A DNA stretch of 64,000 nucleotides, taken from NCBI GenBank assembly GCA_040752005.1, contig JBFMFX010000018.1, positions 1 to 64,000 of the forward strand, in the 5' to 3' direction. The notes beneath the pieces were generated by a model. It saw only the letters and a program-made list of their open reading frames with translations. It did not search any database and was not told the origin of the DNA. The position numbers were made by a program, and so were the translations under genes. Of the stretch, positions 49,666-58,210 are shown piece by piece (position 1 is the stretch's first letter; every line of letters starts with the position of its first letter). The stretch is from RBG-16-66-20 sp040752005. GTDB lineage: Bacteria > Pseudomonadota > Gammaproteobacteria > Burkholderiales > SG8-39.

Positions 49666-49980
49666 ATGATCCCCCTCGCGCACGCGCTGCCCGATCTTGT
49701 CGCCGACCTGGAGGCGGAGCTGGCGCGGCTCGGGCGCAGCGACCTCGCGGCGCAGGTGCGAAGCGCGCGGCTTGCGCGCTGGACGCGCGACGAGTTCGCC
49801 GGCACCGTCTACCTTCATCTCGCGCCGGCCGGCGCGGCGTCCACGGGCGCGCTCGAGCGGCTCTCGCTCTATGACGAGCTGGGCGTCAACGTGGACACCG
49901 ACTCGCGCGGGCGGCCCTGCGGCATCGAGATTCTGGACGGCGCGCGCATCGCGGAGCGCCTGGCGCGGACCGGCGGGTGA
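49666..49980 (+). CDS. small DUF2283-like hypothetical protein (104 aa)
   Basis: The N-terminal two thirds are acidic-helical (MIPLAHALPDLVADLEAELARL) with a central RSARLARWTRDEFAGTVYLHLAPA. The end YDELGVNVDTDSRGRPCGIEILDG resembles the core of DUF2283 proteins, with which it may share a fold. Function unknown. It overlaps the next gene (GTGA). Confidence 0.6.
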   Translation: MIPLAHALPDLVADLEAELARLGRSDLAAQVRSARLARWTRDEFAGTVYLHLAPAGAASTGALERLSLYDELGVNVDTDSRGRPCGIEILDGARIAERLARTGG

Positions 49981-50252
49981 GCGCGGTGCTCGAGGCGCTC
50001 CTGTCGTGGCAGCTCGCCGGCCTCGGTATCGGCCTGGTGGCCGGCGCGCTCGCCGGGTGGCGCAAGTGGGAACCGGTACCGTCGTTTCTCGGCGCGCTCG
50101 GAGTGTTCGTTCTCGCCGTCCTCGCGCCCGATCTGGCGCAGGGGCACGGCGCCTCTGCGGTGATGGGCGCGGTGATGATGGGCCCGGTGGTCGGCTTCGT
50201 GCCGGTGGGCGCGGGCTTTCTCGCCGGGCGCTGGGCGATGTCGCGGCGCTAG
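49977..50252 (+). CDS. small integral membrane protein (91 aa)
   Basis: Three short hydrophobic segments: LAGLGIGLVAGALAGW, VPSFLGALGVFVLAVLAP and GAVMMGPVVGFVPVGAGFLAG. No recognised family. Coupled to the preceding gene through a GTGA overlap and convergent with the dehydrogenase gene by four bases. Confidence 0.6.
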   Translation: MSAVLEALLSWQLAGLGIGLVAGALAGWRKWEPVPSFLGALGVFVLAVLAPDLAQGHGASAVMGAVMMGPVVGFVPVGAGFLAGRWAMSRR

Positions 50253-51310
50253 TCGTCGAGCGCGAGCACGACCCGGCCGAGCACCTTGCCGGCTTTCAGC
50301 TCCTCCAGCACGGCGTTCACCTCCGCGGCGGGCCGCGTCGCGATCGGTCCGGGCTTGAGCTTGCCCTTCTTGGCAAGCGCCACCACCTCCTTCAGCTCGC
50401 GCAGGTTGCCGACGTAGGAGCCGACGATGCCGATCGCGCGCTGCGCGATCGGCGGCAGCGGGTGCACGAGTTCGCCGCCGTACAGGCCGCACAGGATGTA
50501 GCGCCCACCCTTGCGCAACGCGCCGATGCCGAGCGCCGCGGTGGCGGGCATGCCGACCAGGTCAATCGCTCCGGCAAGGCTTCCCATCGCGAGCTGCGCG
50601 AGCTTCTGCGTCGCGTCCCCGGCGCGCGTATCGAGCACGAGCTTCGCGCCCTGGCGGCGCGCGGCGGCGAGCTTCGCCTCGTCCACGTCGCAGGCGATGA
50701 TGTTGCGCACGCCCCTCGCGCGCAGCACCGAGATGCACACCATGCCGAGGCCGCCGCAGCCGATCACCGCCACCCAGTCGCGCGCGGAAAGGGCGGGGAG
50801 CTTCGCCGCCGCGCTGTAGGTGGTGAGGCCCGAGCAGGCGAGCGTGGCGGCGAAGGCCTCGTCCAGTCCCTTCGCGTCCACGAGGTATTTCGGGTGCGGT
50901 ACGAGGAGATGGCTCGCGTAGGCGCCGGGCCGCATGACGCCGAGAAAGCGCGGTCCGCTGACGCAGTAGTTGTCCTCGCCCGCCCTGCACACCGCACACT
51001 TGCCGCAGCCGATCCACGGAAAGACGATGCGCCGCTCGCCGACCTTGACGCCCTTGGCGCGCGGCCCGAGCGCCTCGACGACGCCGAAGGGCTCGTGACC
51101 GAGCGTAAACGGCGGCACGCAACCGCGCTCCTTCACGTAAAAGCGCCGGCCGCCGCCCCAGTCGAAGTAGCCCTCCCAGATGTGCAGGTCCGAGTGGCAC
51201 ACGCCCGAGCGCGTCACGCGCACCAGCACCTCGGTGCCCTTCGGTTGCGGCGTTTCCTTCAGCACCTGCTGCAGCGGCTTTCCGTGTTCGATGATGTCCC
51301 AGCTGAGCAT
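50249..51310 (-). CDS. zinc-dependent alcohol dehydrogenase
   Basis: A 353-residue medium-chain dehydrogenase. Catalytic zinc ligands are in VTRSGVCHSDLHIWEGYFD and FTLGHEPFGVVEALG. The four structural-zinc cysteines are in IGCGKCAVCRAGEDNYC. The Rossmann motif is VAVIGCGGLGMVCISVLRA. An uncommon insertion, GGGRRFYVKERGCVPP, lies between the two catalytic elements. Substrate alcohol unknown. It is downstream of metY on the same strand, 11 bp away. Confidence 0.92.
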   Translation of the reverse strand: MLSWDIIEHGKPLQQVLKETPQPKGTEVLVRVTRSGVCHSDLHIWEGYFDWGGGRRFYVKERGCVPPFTLGHEPFGVVEALGPRAKGVKVGERRIVFPWIGCGKCAVCRAGEDNYCVSGPRFLGVMRPGAYASHLLVPHPKYLVDAKGLDEAFAATLACSGLTTYSAAAKLPALSARDWVAVIGCGGLGMVCISVLRARGVRNIIACDVDEAKLAAARRQGAKLVLDTRAGDATQKLAQLAMGSLAGAIDLVGMPATAALGIGALRKGGRYILCGLYGGELVHPLPPIAQRAIGIVGSYVGNLRELKEVVALAKKGKLKPGPIATRPAAEVNAVLEELKAGKVLGRVVLALDD

Positions 51311-51321
51311 CGTCTCCTTCC

Positions 51322-52611
51322 TCAGGCGCGGGCCGAGGCCGCGAGCGCCTGGTCAATGTCCCACAGGATGTCTTCCAGCGTCTCCAGGCCCACCGACATG
51401 CGGACCATGTCCGGCGTGACGCCCGCCTTGCGCTGGTCCTCCTCGCTCATCTGCCGGTGCGTGGTCGAGGCCGGATGGATGACGAGCGTCTTCGCGTCGC
51501 CGATGTTGGCGAGGTGGCTCATCACCTGCGCCGCCTCGATGAACTTCTCGCCCGCCCGGGCGCCGCCCTTGATGCCGAAATTGACCAGGCCCGAGGCGCC
51601 CTTCGGCAGGTACTTACGCGCGGCCGCGTGATAACGGTCGCCGGGAAGGCCCGGATAGTTGACCCACGCGACGCGCGGATGATCGCGCAGGAATTGCGCC
51701 ACCGCGAGCGCGTTCGCGCAGTGCCGGTCCATGCGCACCGGCAGAGTCTCGATTCCCTGCAGCAGGAGCCACGCATTGAGCGGCGCGAGCGCCGGGCCGA
51801 AGGTGCGCATCACCTCCATGCGCGCCTTCATGGTGAAGCCGAAATCGCCGAACGTTTCGTGAAAGATCACGCCGTGATAGCCGGGCGACGGCGTGGTGAA
51901 CTCCGGGAACTTGCCATTGCCCCAGTCGAACCTGCCGGACTCGACAATGACGCCGCCCATCGTGGTGCCGTGCCCGCCGAGGTATTTCGTCGCCGAGTGC
52001 ACGACGATGTCCGCGCCCCATTCGATCGGGCGGCACAGGTAGGGCGAGGGCACGGTGTTGTCCACCACCAGCGGCACGCCCGCCTCGTGCGCGATGGCCG
52101 CCACCGCCTCCAGGTCCACGATGTTGAGCAACGGATTGCCCAGCGTTTCGCAGTACACGAGCTTCGTGTTTGGCCTGAGCGCACGGCGGAAATTGTCCGG
52201 CTCGTCGGGATCAACGAAGGTCGTTTCGATGCCGAGCTTGGCGAGGTTGACGCCGAGCAGCGTGTGCGTGCCGCCGTAAAGGGTGGAAGCGGAGACGATG
52301 TGGTCGCCTCCCCGGGCGAGGGTGAGGATCGCGGTCGCCTCCGCCGCCTGACCGGTCGCGCAGGCGAGCGCCGCGCGGCCGCCCTCCAGCGCCGCGACCC
52401 GTTCTTCGAGCACCGCCACCGTCGGGTTGGAAATGCGCGAATAGACGTTGCCGAAAGTCTGCAGGTTGAACAGGCTCGCGGCGTGGTCGGCCGAATCGAA
52501 GACGAACGAGGTCGTCTGGTAGATGGGCGCGGCGCGCGCCCCGGTCACCGGGTCGGGGATCTGCCCGGCGTGCAGCGCCAGCGTCTCGAAGCCGAACTTG
52601 CGGTCCGCCAT
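51322..52611 (-). CDS. metY: O-acetylhomoserine aminocarboxypropyltransferase (sulfhydrylase)
   Basis: A 429-residue Cys/Met-metabolism PLP enzyme that makes homocysteine from O-acetylhomoserine and sulfide. Start FGFETLALHAGQIPDPVTGARAAPIYQTTSFVF; Y/R loop NVYSRISNPTVAVLEERVAALEGG; PLP Lys in VVHSATKYLGGHGTTMGG; C-terminal GDAKTLVIHPASTTHRQMSEEDQ. Full length. Upstream (divergence is absent) lies an AraC-type regulator 27 bp away on the same strand. Confidence 0.93.
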   Translation of the reverse strand: MADRKFGFETLALHAGQIPDPVTGARAAPIYQTTSFVFDSADHAASLFNLQTFGNVYSRISNPTVAVLEERVAALEGGRAALACATGQAAEATAILTLARGGDHIVSASTLYGGTHTLLGVNLAKLGIETTFVDPDEPDNFRRALRPNTKLVYCETLGNPLLNIVDLEAVAAIAHEAGVPLVVDNTVPSPYLCRPIEWGADIVVHSATKYLGGHGTTMGGVIVESGRFDWGNGKFPEFTTPSPGYHGVIFHETFGDFGFTMKARMEVMRTFGPALAPLNAWLLLQGIETLPVRMDRHCANALAVAQFLRDHPRVAWVNYPGLPGDRYHAAARKYLPKGASGLVNFGIKGGARAGEKFIEAAQVMSHLANIGDAKTLVIHPASTTHRQMSEEDQRKAGVTPDMVRMSVGLETLEDILWDIDQALAASARA

Positions 52612-52638
52612 CGGCCGATTCTAGCCGCGCGCGGTCGC

Positions 52639-53523
52639 TCAGTCGCGCTCTGCGAGCCCGGAAGGGCGCGCGCGCCTGAGCGCGGCGCGGTATTGCGAGG
52701 GCGCGACGCCGACCTGGTGCTGGAAGAAGCGCGTGAAGTTGGACTGCGCCGAGAAGCCGAGCTGCGCCGAGACGTCGGCGATGCGCGCGCGCTCGGACGC
52801 AAGCCGTGCGATCGCCGCCTCGATGCACAGCTTGTCGAGGTACGCGCGCGGCGAGAGCCCGGTGCTCAGATGGAACAGATCGTAGAAGCGCGAACGCGAC
52901 AGGCCGATGCGCGCCGCCACCTCCTCCATGTTCAGTTCCTTGGTCGGCCGGCCGCGCAGCAGGGCCAGCGCGCGCCGGATGCGCGAATCGGCGAAGGGCG
53001 AGCCGCGCCAGAAGCGCGCCGCCGGCGCCCGAGGCGCGAGATAGGCCTCGGCGATCGAAAACATGATGTCCTCGACCATGAATTCGAGCCGATCGGCGGA
53101 AAGGAACTGGTCGTTGCTCGCTTCCAGCGCGAGCAGATCGGCAAGTTGCCGGATGCGCGGCGTGATCGGCTCGCGCGGCGCCGGAAACGGCCGCGGTCCG
53201 CGCTCGAACGCCGCCGGGAAGCGCGTCTGCAGCCACTCGGCGGACGCTTGCAAGAGGAGCACCTCGGCGTGCGGCCGGCGTTCCGGTTCCGAACGCTGCG
53301 GCACGGCCGCGCACTGCTCGCCGGGATTGAAGAAGCCGATGTGCTCGCGGGTGATCCTCGCCGCAGGCTCGCCCTGCGGCGCCGGAGCGAGCGCGACGTC
53401 ATCCCCGTCCAGCGTGCACAGCACCTGCGGATCGGGCGCCGGCCCGAGCGCCAGCGCCTCGCGCACCTCGAGGAGCTTCAGGCGCCCGAAGCGGCCGTCG
53501 AAGACCCGGAGGGTCCGATTCAT
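52639..53523 (-). CDS. AraC family transcriptional regulator
   Basis: A 294-residue regulator with an N-terminal cupin-like sensing domain (IGFFNPGEQCAAVPQRSEPERRP) and two C-terminal helix-turn-helix units: LNMEEVAARIGLSRSRFYDLFH and IADVSAQLGFSAQSNFTRFFQHQVGVAPSQYR. It may control metY and the alcohol dehydrogenase downstream on the same strand. Ligand unknown. Confidence 0.9.
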   Translation of the reverse strand: MNRTLRVFDGRFGRLKLLEVREALALGPAPDPQVLCTLDGDDVALAPAPQGEPAARITREHIGFFNPGEQCAAVPQRSEPERRPHAEVLLLQASAEWLQTRFPAAFERGPRPFPAPREPITPRIRQLADLLALEASNDQFLSADRLEFMVEDIMFSIAEAYLAPRAPAARFWRGSPFADSRIRRALALLRGRPTKELNMEEVAARIGLSRSRFYDLFHLSTGLSPRAYLDKLCIEAAIARLASERARIADVSAQLGFSAQSNFTRFFQHQVGVAPSQYRAALRRARPSGLAERD

Positions 53524-53562
53524 CGGCCGAAGGATAACCCGCGACCGAGTGCGGTCAAGACG

Positions 53563-54042
53563 TCAGTACGGCAGCCAGCGGGGGCGTTTCGCAGAGATGA
53601 CGCGCGTGTTCACGCCCACCCAGTTCAGGCCGCCGAAGAGCCGGCCGTGCTCGATCTTCACGCACCGGTCCATCACCGCCTCCAGCCCGTGCGCGCGCGC
53701 GTACTGCGCGGCCTCGGCGTTGGTCACGCCGAGCTGCTGCCAGAGCACCTTCGCGCCGATCGCCACCGCGTCGCGCGCGACCGGCATCACGTCGGCGCTG
53801 CGGCGGAATACGTCCACGATGTCCACCTTGTCCGGCACTTCCTTGAGCGAGCCGTAGCAGCGCTCGCCGAGGATTTCGCCGCCGGCGTAGCGCGGGTTCA
53901 CCGGAATGATGCGATAGCCATGCTCCTGCATGTACTTGGCGGCGAAGAAGCTCGGGCGAAACCAGTCGGCCGAGAGCCCCACCACCGCGATCACGCGATT
54001 CTCGGCGAGGATGCGCCGCAGCGTCTCGATGTCGTCTTGCAT
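53563..54042 (-). CDS. CoA-binding (YccU-type) protein
   Basis: A 159-residue Rossmann-fold CoA-binding protein: TLRRILAENRVIAVVGLSADWFRPS, YMQEHGYRIIPVNPRYAGGEILGERCYGSL, VDIVDVFRRSADVMPVARDA and AKVLWQQLGVTNAEAA. Related to succinyl-CoA synthetase alpha N-domains; physiological role unsettled. ATG 54042 gives the family start MQDDIETLRRIL. Confidence 0.9.
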   Translation of the reverse strand: MQDDIETLRRILAENRVIAVVGLSADWFRPSFFAAKYMQEHGYRIIPVNPRYAGGEILGERCYGSLKEVPDKVDIVDVFRRSADVMPVARDAVAIGAKVLWQQLGVTNAEAAQYARAHGLEAVMDRCVKIEHGRLFGGLNWVGVNTRVISAKRPRWLPY

Positions 54043-54185
54043 GCCGCTACTATAATCGAAGCTGTGCAACGATCGGGTCGGAGAGAGCAGGCGAGGTACG
54101 GCGAGGAACGCGGCGAACCGCCTCAGGTGCGCAGCGCGCCATTGTTCGTCGCACGCCGCGACGGCTTGCGCGTGGCGGCGAAGTG

Positions 54186-55136
54186 ATGGCGCTCGATCCG
54201 CAGGTCGTCGAGCTGCTCGCGCGCGCCGCGCGCTCGCCGCTTCCCGCCTATCACCAGGTGCCGCCTGCGGTCGCGCGGCGTCTGTACCGCGACACGCGAG
54301 CCGCGCTCACGCCCGACCCGCCGCCGGTGGAATCGGCGCGGCTTCTCCTTGCGCCGGGACCGGCGGGCCCGGTACCGTTGCGCGCCTACCGCCCGCAGGG
54401 CACCGGGCCCGAGGCGGCGCTGCCGGCGCTCGTCTACTTCCATGGCGGCGGCTGGGTGATCGGCGATCTCGACACGCACGACGTCGTGTGCCGCACGCTC
54501 GCCAACGGCGCGCGCTGCGCGGTGTTCTCGGTGGAGTACCGCAAGGCGCCGGAGGCGCCCTTTCCGGCGGCGGTGGAGGACGCGATCGCCGCGACCTCGT
54601 GGGTGGCCGGCAACGCGGCCGCGCTCGGGGTGGACGCGGCGCGGATCGCGGTCGGCGGCGACAGCGCCGGCGGCAATCTCGCCGCGGTGGTCGCGCTGGC
54701 CGCGCGCGACGCCGCAGGGCCGGCGCTTGCCTTTCAGCTCCTCATCTATCCGGCGGTGGACCAGCGCATGGGCCACCCCTCGATCGAGGCGAACGGCGAC
54801 GGCTACCTGCTGACGAAACAGAGCATGCTCTATTTCCGCGGCCACTATCTGCCGAACGAGGCCGACCGGCTCGACTGGCGCGCTTCGCCGCTGCTCGCGC
54901 CGAGCCTTGCGGGCCTGCCGCCCGCATTCGTCCTCACCGCCGGTTACGACCCGCTCGTGGACGAGGGGCGCGCCTATGCCGAGCGGCTTGCGCGCGAGGG
55001 CGTCAGCGCCGAGTACCGCTGCTACGAAGGCATGGTGCACGGTTTCATCACCATGGGGCGGGTGCTCGATGCCGCGAACGCGGCGCTCTCGGAGTGCGCG
55101 GCAGCGCTCGCGCGCGCCTTCGGCGCGAAGCGATGA
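54186..55136 (+). CDS. HSL-family esterase/lipase
   Basis: A 316-residue alpha/beta hydrolase with the hormone-sensitive-lipase oxyanion motif VYFHGGGWVIGDLDTHD, nucleophile Ser in VGGDSAGGNLAAVV, Asp in TAGYDPLVDEGRAYAERL and His in MVHGFITMG. Probably hydrolyses short acyl esters in the cytoplasm. ATG 54186 was taken; GTG 54183 adjoins it. Overlaps the next gene by four bases. Confidence 0.92.
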   Translation: MALDPQVVELLARAARSPLPAYHQVPPAVARRLYRDTRAALTPDPPPVESARLLLAPGPAGPVPLRAYRPQGTGPEAALPALVYFHGGGWVIGDLDTHDVVCRTLANGARCAVFSVEYRKAPEAPFPAAVEDAIAATSWVAGNAAALGVDAARIAVGGDSAGGNLAAVVALAARDAAGPALAFQLLIYPAVDQRMGHPSIEANGDGYLLTKQSMLYFRGHYLPNEADRLDWRASPLLAPSLAGLPPAFVLTAGYDPLVDEGRAYAERLAREGVSAEYRCYEGMVHGFITMGRVLDAANAALSECAAALARAFGAKR

Positions 55137-56812
55137 GAGCCGACATCCGCACCCGTCACGGCGGGGCGATCCTCGCCGATCAGCTCGCCTGCCACGGCGT
55201 GCGGCGCGCCTTCGGCGTGCCGGGCGAGAGTTACCTCCCGGTGCTGGACGGCCTGTACGATCAGCGCGAACGCATCCAGTTCGTGATCTGCCGGCACGAG
55301 GGCGGCGCCGCCTACATGGCCGAAGCGCACGCCAAGCTCACCGGCGGGCCGGGCGTGGTGTTCGTCACGCGCGGACCCGGTGCGACCAACGCTTCTGTCG
55401 GCGTGCACACCGCCTATCAGGACTCCACGCCGCTCGTCGTCTTCGTCGGGCAGGTGGGCAACGACATCATCGAGCGCGAAGCGTTCCAGGAAATCGATTA
55501 CCGGCGCATGTACGGCCCGCTGACGAAATGGGTGGCGCAGATAGACCGCGCCGAGAGGATCCCGGAATTCGTCAGCCGCGCCTTTCACACCGCGACCGCG
55601 GGGCGCCCCGGGCCGGTGCTGCTCGCCTTGCCGGAGGACGTGCTCTATGCCGAGGCGGCGGTGGCCGATGCGCCGCATTACCGCACGCCGGCGGCCGCGC
55701 CCGCGCCGGCGGACATGGCGGAGCTGGAGCGCCTTCTCGCCGGCGCCGAGCGGCCGCTCGTCATCCTCGGCGGCGGCGGCTGGACGGGCAAGGCGCTCGC
55801 GGATTTTCGCGCCTGGGCCGAGCGCTCGATGCTCCCGGTCGCCTGCGCGTTCCGCTGTCAGGATTACTTCGACAACCGCAGCGCGAACTACGTCGGCGAC
55901 ATCGGCATCGGCGTCAACCCGAAGCTGGCCGAGCGGGTGAAGGAGGCCGACGTGCTACTGGTCATCGGCGCCCGCCTCGGGGAGATGACGACGAGCGGCT
56001 ATACGCTGCTCGAGGTCCCCGCGCCGCGCCAGACGCTCGTGCATGTGCACGCCGGCGCCGAGGAGCTGGGGCGCGTGTACCGGGCGGCGCTGCCGATCCA
56101 GGCGTCGTATCCGCAGTTCGTCGAGGCGCTGGTGCAGGTGCGACTGGACGGCTCGCGCTGGCGCAGCCGCACGCAGGCGGCGCGCGCCGACTACGAGCAA
56201 TGGTCCGCGCCGCAGCCGATGCCCGGACCGGTGCAGCTCGGCGAAATCGTGAAGTGGCTCTCGGATGCGCTGCCGGAGGACGCCATCCTCACCAATGGCG
56301 CCGGGAATTTCGCGTCGTGGCTGCACCGACACTTCCGCTACAAGCGCTATCGCACGCAGCTTGCGCCGACCAGCGGCTCGATGGGTTACGGGGTGCCGGC
56401 GGCGGTGGCGGCCAAGATCGCCGAGCCCGGGCGGACCGTCGTCGCGCTTGCCGGCGACGGCGACTTCCTCATGAACGGGCAGGAGTTTGCCACCGCCGCA
56501 CAATACGGTGCGCCGATCGTCGTGCTGGTGGTGAACAACGGCATGTACGGCACGATCCGCATGCACCAGGAGCGCGAATACCCGGGGCGCATCTGCGGCA
56601 CCGAGCTGAAGAATCCCGATTTCGCCGCCTACGCGCGCGCCTTCGGTGGGCACGGCGAGATCGTCGAGCGCACCGCCGATTTCCGTCCCGCGTTCGAGCG
56701 CGCGCTCGCCTCCGGCAAGCCGGCGATCGTCGAGCTGCGGATTGACCCGGAGGCGATCACGCCGTCGGCGACGCTCTCGGGACTTCGCGCCGCGGCGCTG
56801 GCGAAGAAATAG
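55133..56812 (+). CDS. thiamine pyrophosphate-dependent enzyme (acetolactate synthase-like)
   Basis: 559 residues with the three TPP-enzyme domains. The N-domain Glu is in FVICRHEGGAAYMAEAHAKLTG, and RGPGATNASVGVHTAYQDSTP follows. A central domain (ERPLVILGGGGWTG) precedes the C-domain TPP/Mg motif LAGDGDFLMNGQEFATAAQYGAPIVVLVVNNGMYG. The regulatory subunit of true acetolactate synthases is not nearby, so it may be a catabolic decarboxylase or carboligase. Coupled to the esterase gene. Confidence 0.9.
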   Translation: MRADIRTRHGGAILADQLACHGVRRAFGVPGESYLPVLDGLYDQRERIQFVICRHEGGAAYMAEAHAKLTGGPGVVFVTRGPGATNASVGVHTAYQDSTPLVVFVGQVGNDIIEREAFQEIDYRRMYGPLTKWVAQIDRAERIPEFVSRAFHTATAGRPGPVLLALPEDVLYAEAAVADAPHYRTPAAAPAPADMAELERLLAGAERPLVILGGGGWTGKALADFRAWAERSMLPVACAFRCQDYFDNRSANYVGDIGIGVNPKLAERVKEADVLLVIGARLGEMTTSGYTLLEVPAPRQTLVHVHAGAEELGRVYRAALPIQASYPQFVEALVQVRLDGSRWRSRTQAARADYEQWSAPQPMPGPVQLGEIVKWLSDALPEDAILTNGAGNFASWLHRHFRYKRYRTQLAPTSGSMGYGVPAAVAAKIAEPGRTVVALAGDGDFLMNGQEFATAAQYGAPIVVLVVNNGMYGTIRMHQEREYPGRICGTELKNPDFAAYARAFGGHGEIVERTADFRPAFERALASGKPAIVELRIDPEAITPSATLSGLRAAALAKK

Positions 56813-57181
56813 CTAGCCGGTGGTGGCGATCCACGCCGGGTCGTCCTGGTGCCGGCGCTCGAACTTGAGGAACTGGTAGTAGCCGCAGGTGCTGCCGTAA
56901 GGATAGCTGCGGCAGGCGCCGGGGCGCGCTTCGTACACGGTGCAGCGGCGCGTGCGCGGGTCGAGCAGGCGGCAGACGCTGCCGAAATGCTCGTCCTTGC
57001 GGTGGCGCAGCACGCGCACCTTTTCGCCCGGGTCGTACTTGGTGTAGCGCATCTCGGCCGTTGCGTAATCGAGGCCGAGACGGCGCGCCAGGCGCTCGAT
57101 GTCGGCGCGCGTTACCTCGATCAGGGTGTAGCTGCAGCAATAGGCCGGGCACTTGCTGCAGTCGTAAGATCGTCCATTCAT
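56813..57181 (-). CDS. YkgJ-type cysteine-cluster protein
   Basis: A 122-residue protein of the zinc/iron-chelating CxxCxxxCC group: YDCSKCPAYCCSYTLIEVT at the N-terminus, FGSVCRLLDPRTRRCTVYEARPGACRSYPYGSTCGYY in the C-terminal half. The eight or so conserved cysteines probably hold an Fe-S cluster or zinc. Function unknown. ATG 57181 chosen; the upstream in-frame start is weaker. Confidence 0.88.
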   Translation of the reverse strand: MNGRSYDCSKCPAYCCSYTLIEVTRADIERLARRLGLDYATAEMRYTKYDPGEKVRVLRHRKDEHFGSVCRLLDPRTRRCTVYEARPGACRSYPYGSTCGYYQFLKFERRHQDDPAWIATTG

Positions 57182-57294
57182 GCTTACCACCGCTTGTCGC
57201 GAGGTGCCGGATTCTAATTAATTCGGCACCGTGCGGGGCCGACCCTTTTGCCCGCCGGACGCGTTTCATCGCGGTACCGCTACACTGGCAGCGG

Positions 57295-57477
57295 ATGCAG
57301 GCGAGCGACGAGGAGCGGATGCGGCGCTACGGCGCAGGCGATGCGAGCGCCTTCGACCGACTCTATGCGAGGCACCGGGGAGCGCGGTATCGCTTCGTGC
57401 TCAGGTGCGTGAAGGAGCGCGCCGTGGCCGAGGAGCTTTACCAGGAAATCTCGACTCAGGGCGGCGGTCGGCGATGA
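57295..57477 (+). pseudogene. ECF sigma factor, regions 2-end to C-tail with centre lost
   Basis: The 60-residue frame starts MQASDEERMRRYGAGDASAFDRLYARHRGARYRFVLRC and reaches AVAEELYQEI, which is the sigma region 2 helix pair of ECF factors. It then jumps to STQGGGRR and stops. The rest of region 2 (promoter -10 recognition) and all of region 4 are missing, about 110 residues. The stop overlaps the next gene's ATG by four bases, as sigma/anti-sigma pairs do, so the original 3' end appears kept. Confidence 0.65.
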
Positions 57478-58181
57478 CTGAGGCGCGCGATCCGAAGGTC
57501 TCCGGTGCGTACCGCGAGCTCGCGCGCGAGGAGCCGCCGGCTGCGGTTGACCGGACGATCGCCGCGGCCGCGCGCGAAGCGCTCGAGGTCCGACCGGCGC
57601 CGCTGGTTGCGCCGACGGCGCGCCGGGCCTGGTACGTCCCGCTCGCCGCTGCCGCGGTGATCGTGCTTGCGGTCGCGATCACCTGGCATATCCAACTCGA
57701 ACAGCCCGGGGTGGACGGGGAGGATGCGCCGGCGCAGGCGACGGCAAGGGACGCGGTGGCCGCCGCGCCTTCGCCCGCGGCCGCCGTGCCCGCCGGCGAG
57801 GCAGCGGCGCAGCGGGCCGAGGCCTCTTCCGCGGCAGCGCGCAAGGCAGCCACGCGCCCGTCCGCGCCTGTGCCGCACCGGGACGAGCAGGTTGGACAAC
57901 GCCCGCCTGCGGCAGCGACGCCGGACGCGCCCCGGGCGCCGACCGGGCCGGCGACGCAACCGATGCCGCAAAGCGCCGAAGAGGCGCGCGAGCAGACGCA
58001 GCCGCATGCGCAAGCGGCGCGCGGCCGCGAACAGGCCGATGAACCGCCGGAGAAATGGCTCGAGCGCATTGCGGAGCTGCGCCGTGCCGGTCGGCACGAA
58101 GAAGCCGACAAGGCGCTCGCCGAGTTCCGCAAGCGCTACCCGGACTACCGCGTCCCCGAGTCGCTCCTCAAGCCAAAATAG
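57474..58181 (+). CDS. putative anti-sigma factor, one membrane helix
   Basis: A 235-residue protein. The cytoplasmic N-terminus (SGAYRELAREEPPAAVDRTIAAAARE) is typical of regulators paired with small ECF sigmas. One helix (YVPLAAAAVIVLAVAITWHI, about residues 58-77) follows. A long Ala/Pro/Gln-rich periplasmic linker leads to a short C-terminal helical domain (EKWLERIAELRRAGRHEEADKALAEFRKRYPDY). Coupled to the broken sigma gene, it is now without its cognate partner here. Its stop is in a palindromic repeat. Confidence 0.65.
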   Translation: MTEARDPKVSGAYRELAREEPPAAVDRTIAAAAREALEVRPAPLVAPTARRAWYVPLAAAAVIVLAVAITWHIQLEQPGVDGEDAPAQATARDAVAAAPSPAAAVPAGEAAAQRAEASSAAARKAATRPSAPVPHRDEQVGQRPPAAATPDAPRAPTGPATQPMPQSAEEAREQTQPHAQAARGREQADEPPEKWLERIAELRRAGRHEEADKALAEFRKRYPDYRVPESLLKPK

Positions 58182-58210
58182 GGTCAGACCCGGGTCTGAC
58201 CCTGTTTTCA
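58175..58210. repeat. 36-bp palindrome family, copy 5 (bidirectional terminator)
   Basis: AAAATAGGGTCAGACCC then GGGTCTGACCCTGTTTTCA, between convergent genes, including the stop codons of both. Confidence 0.85.
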
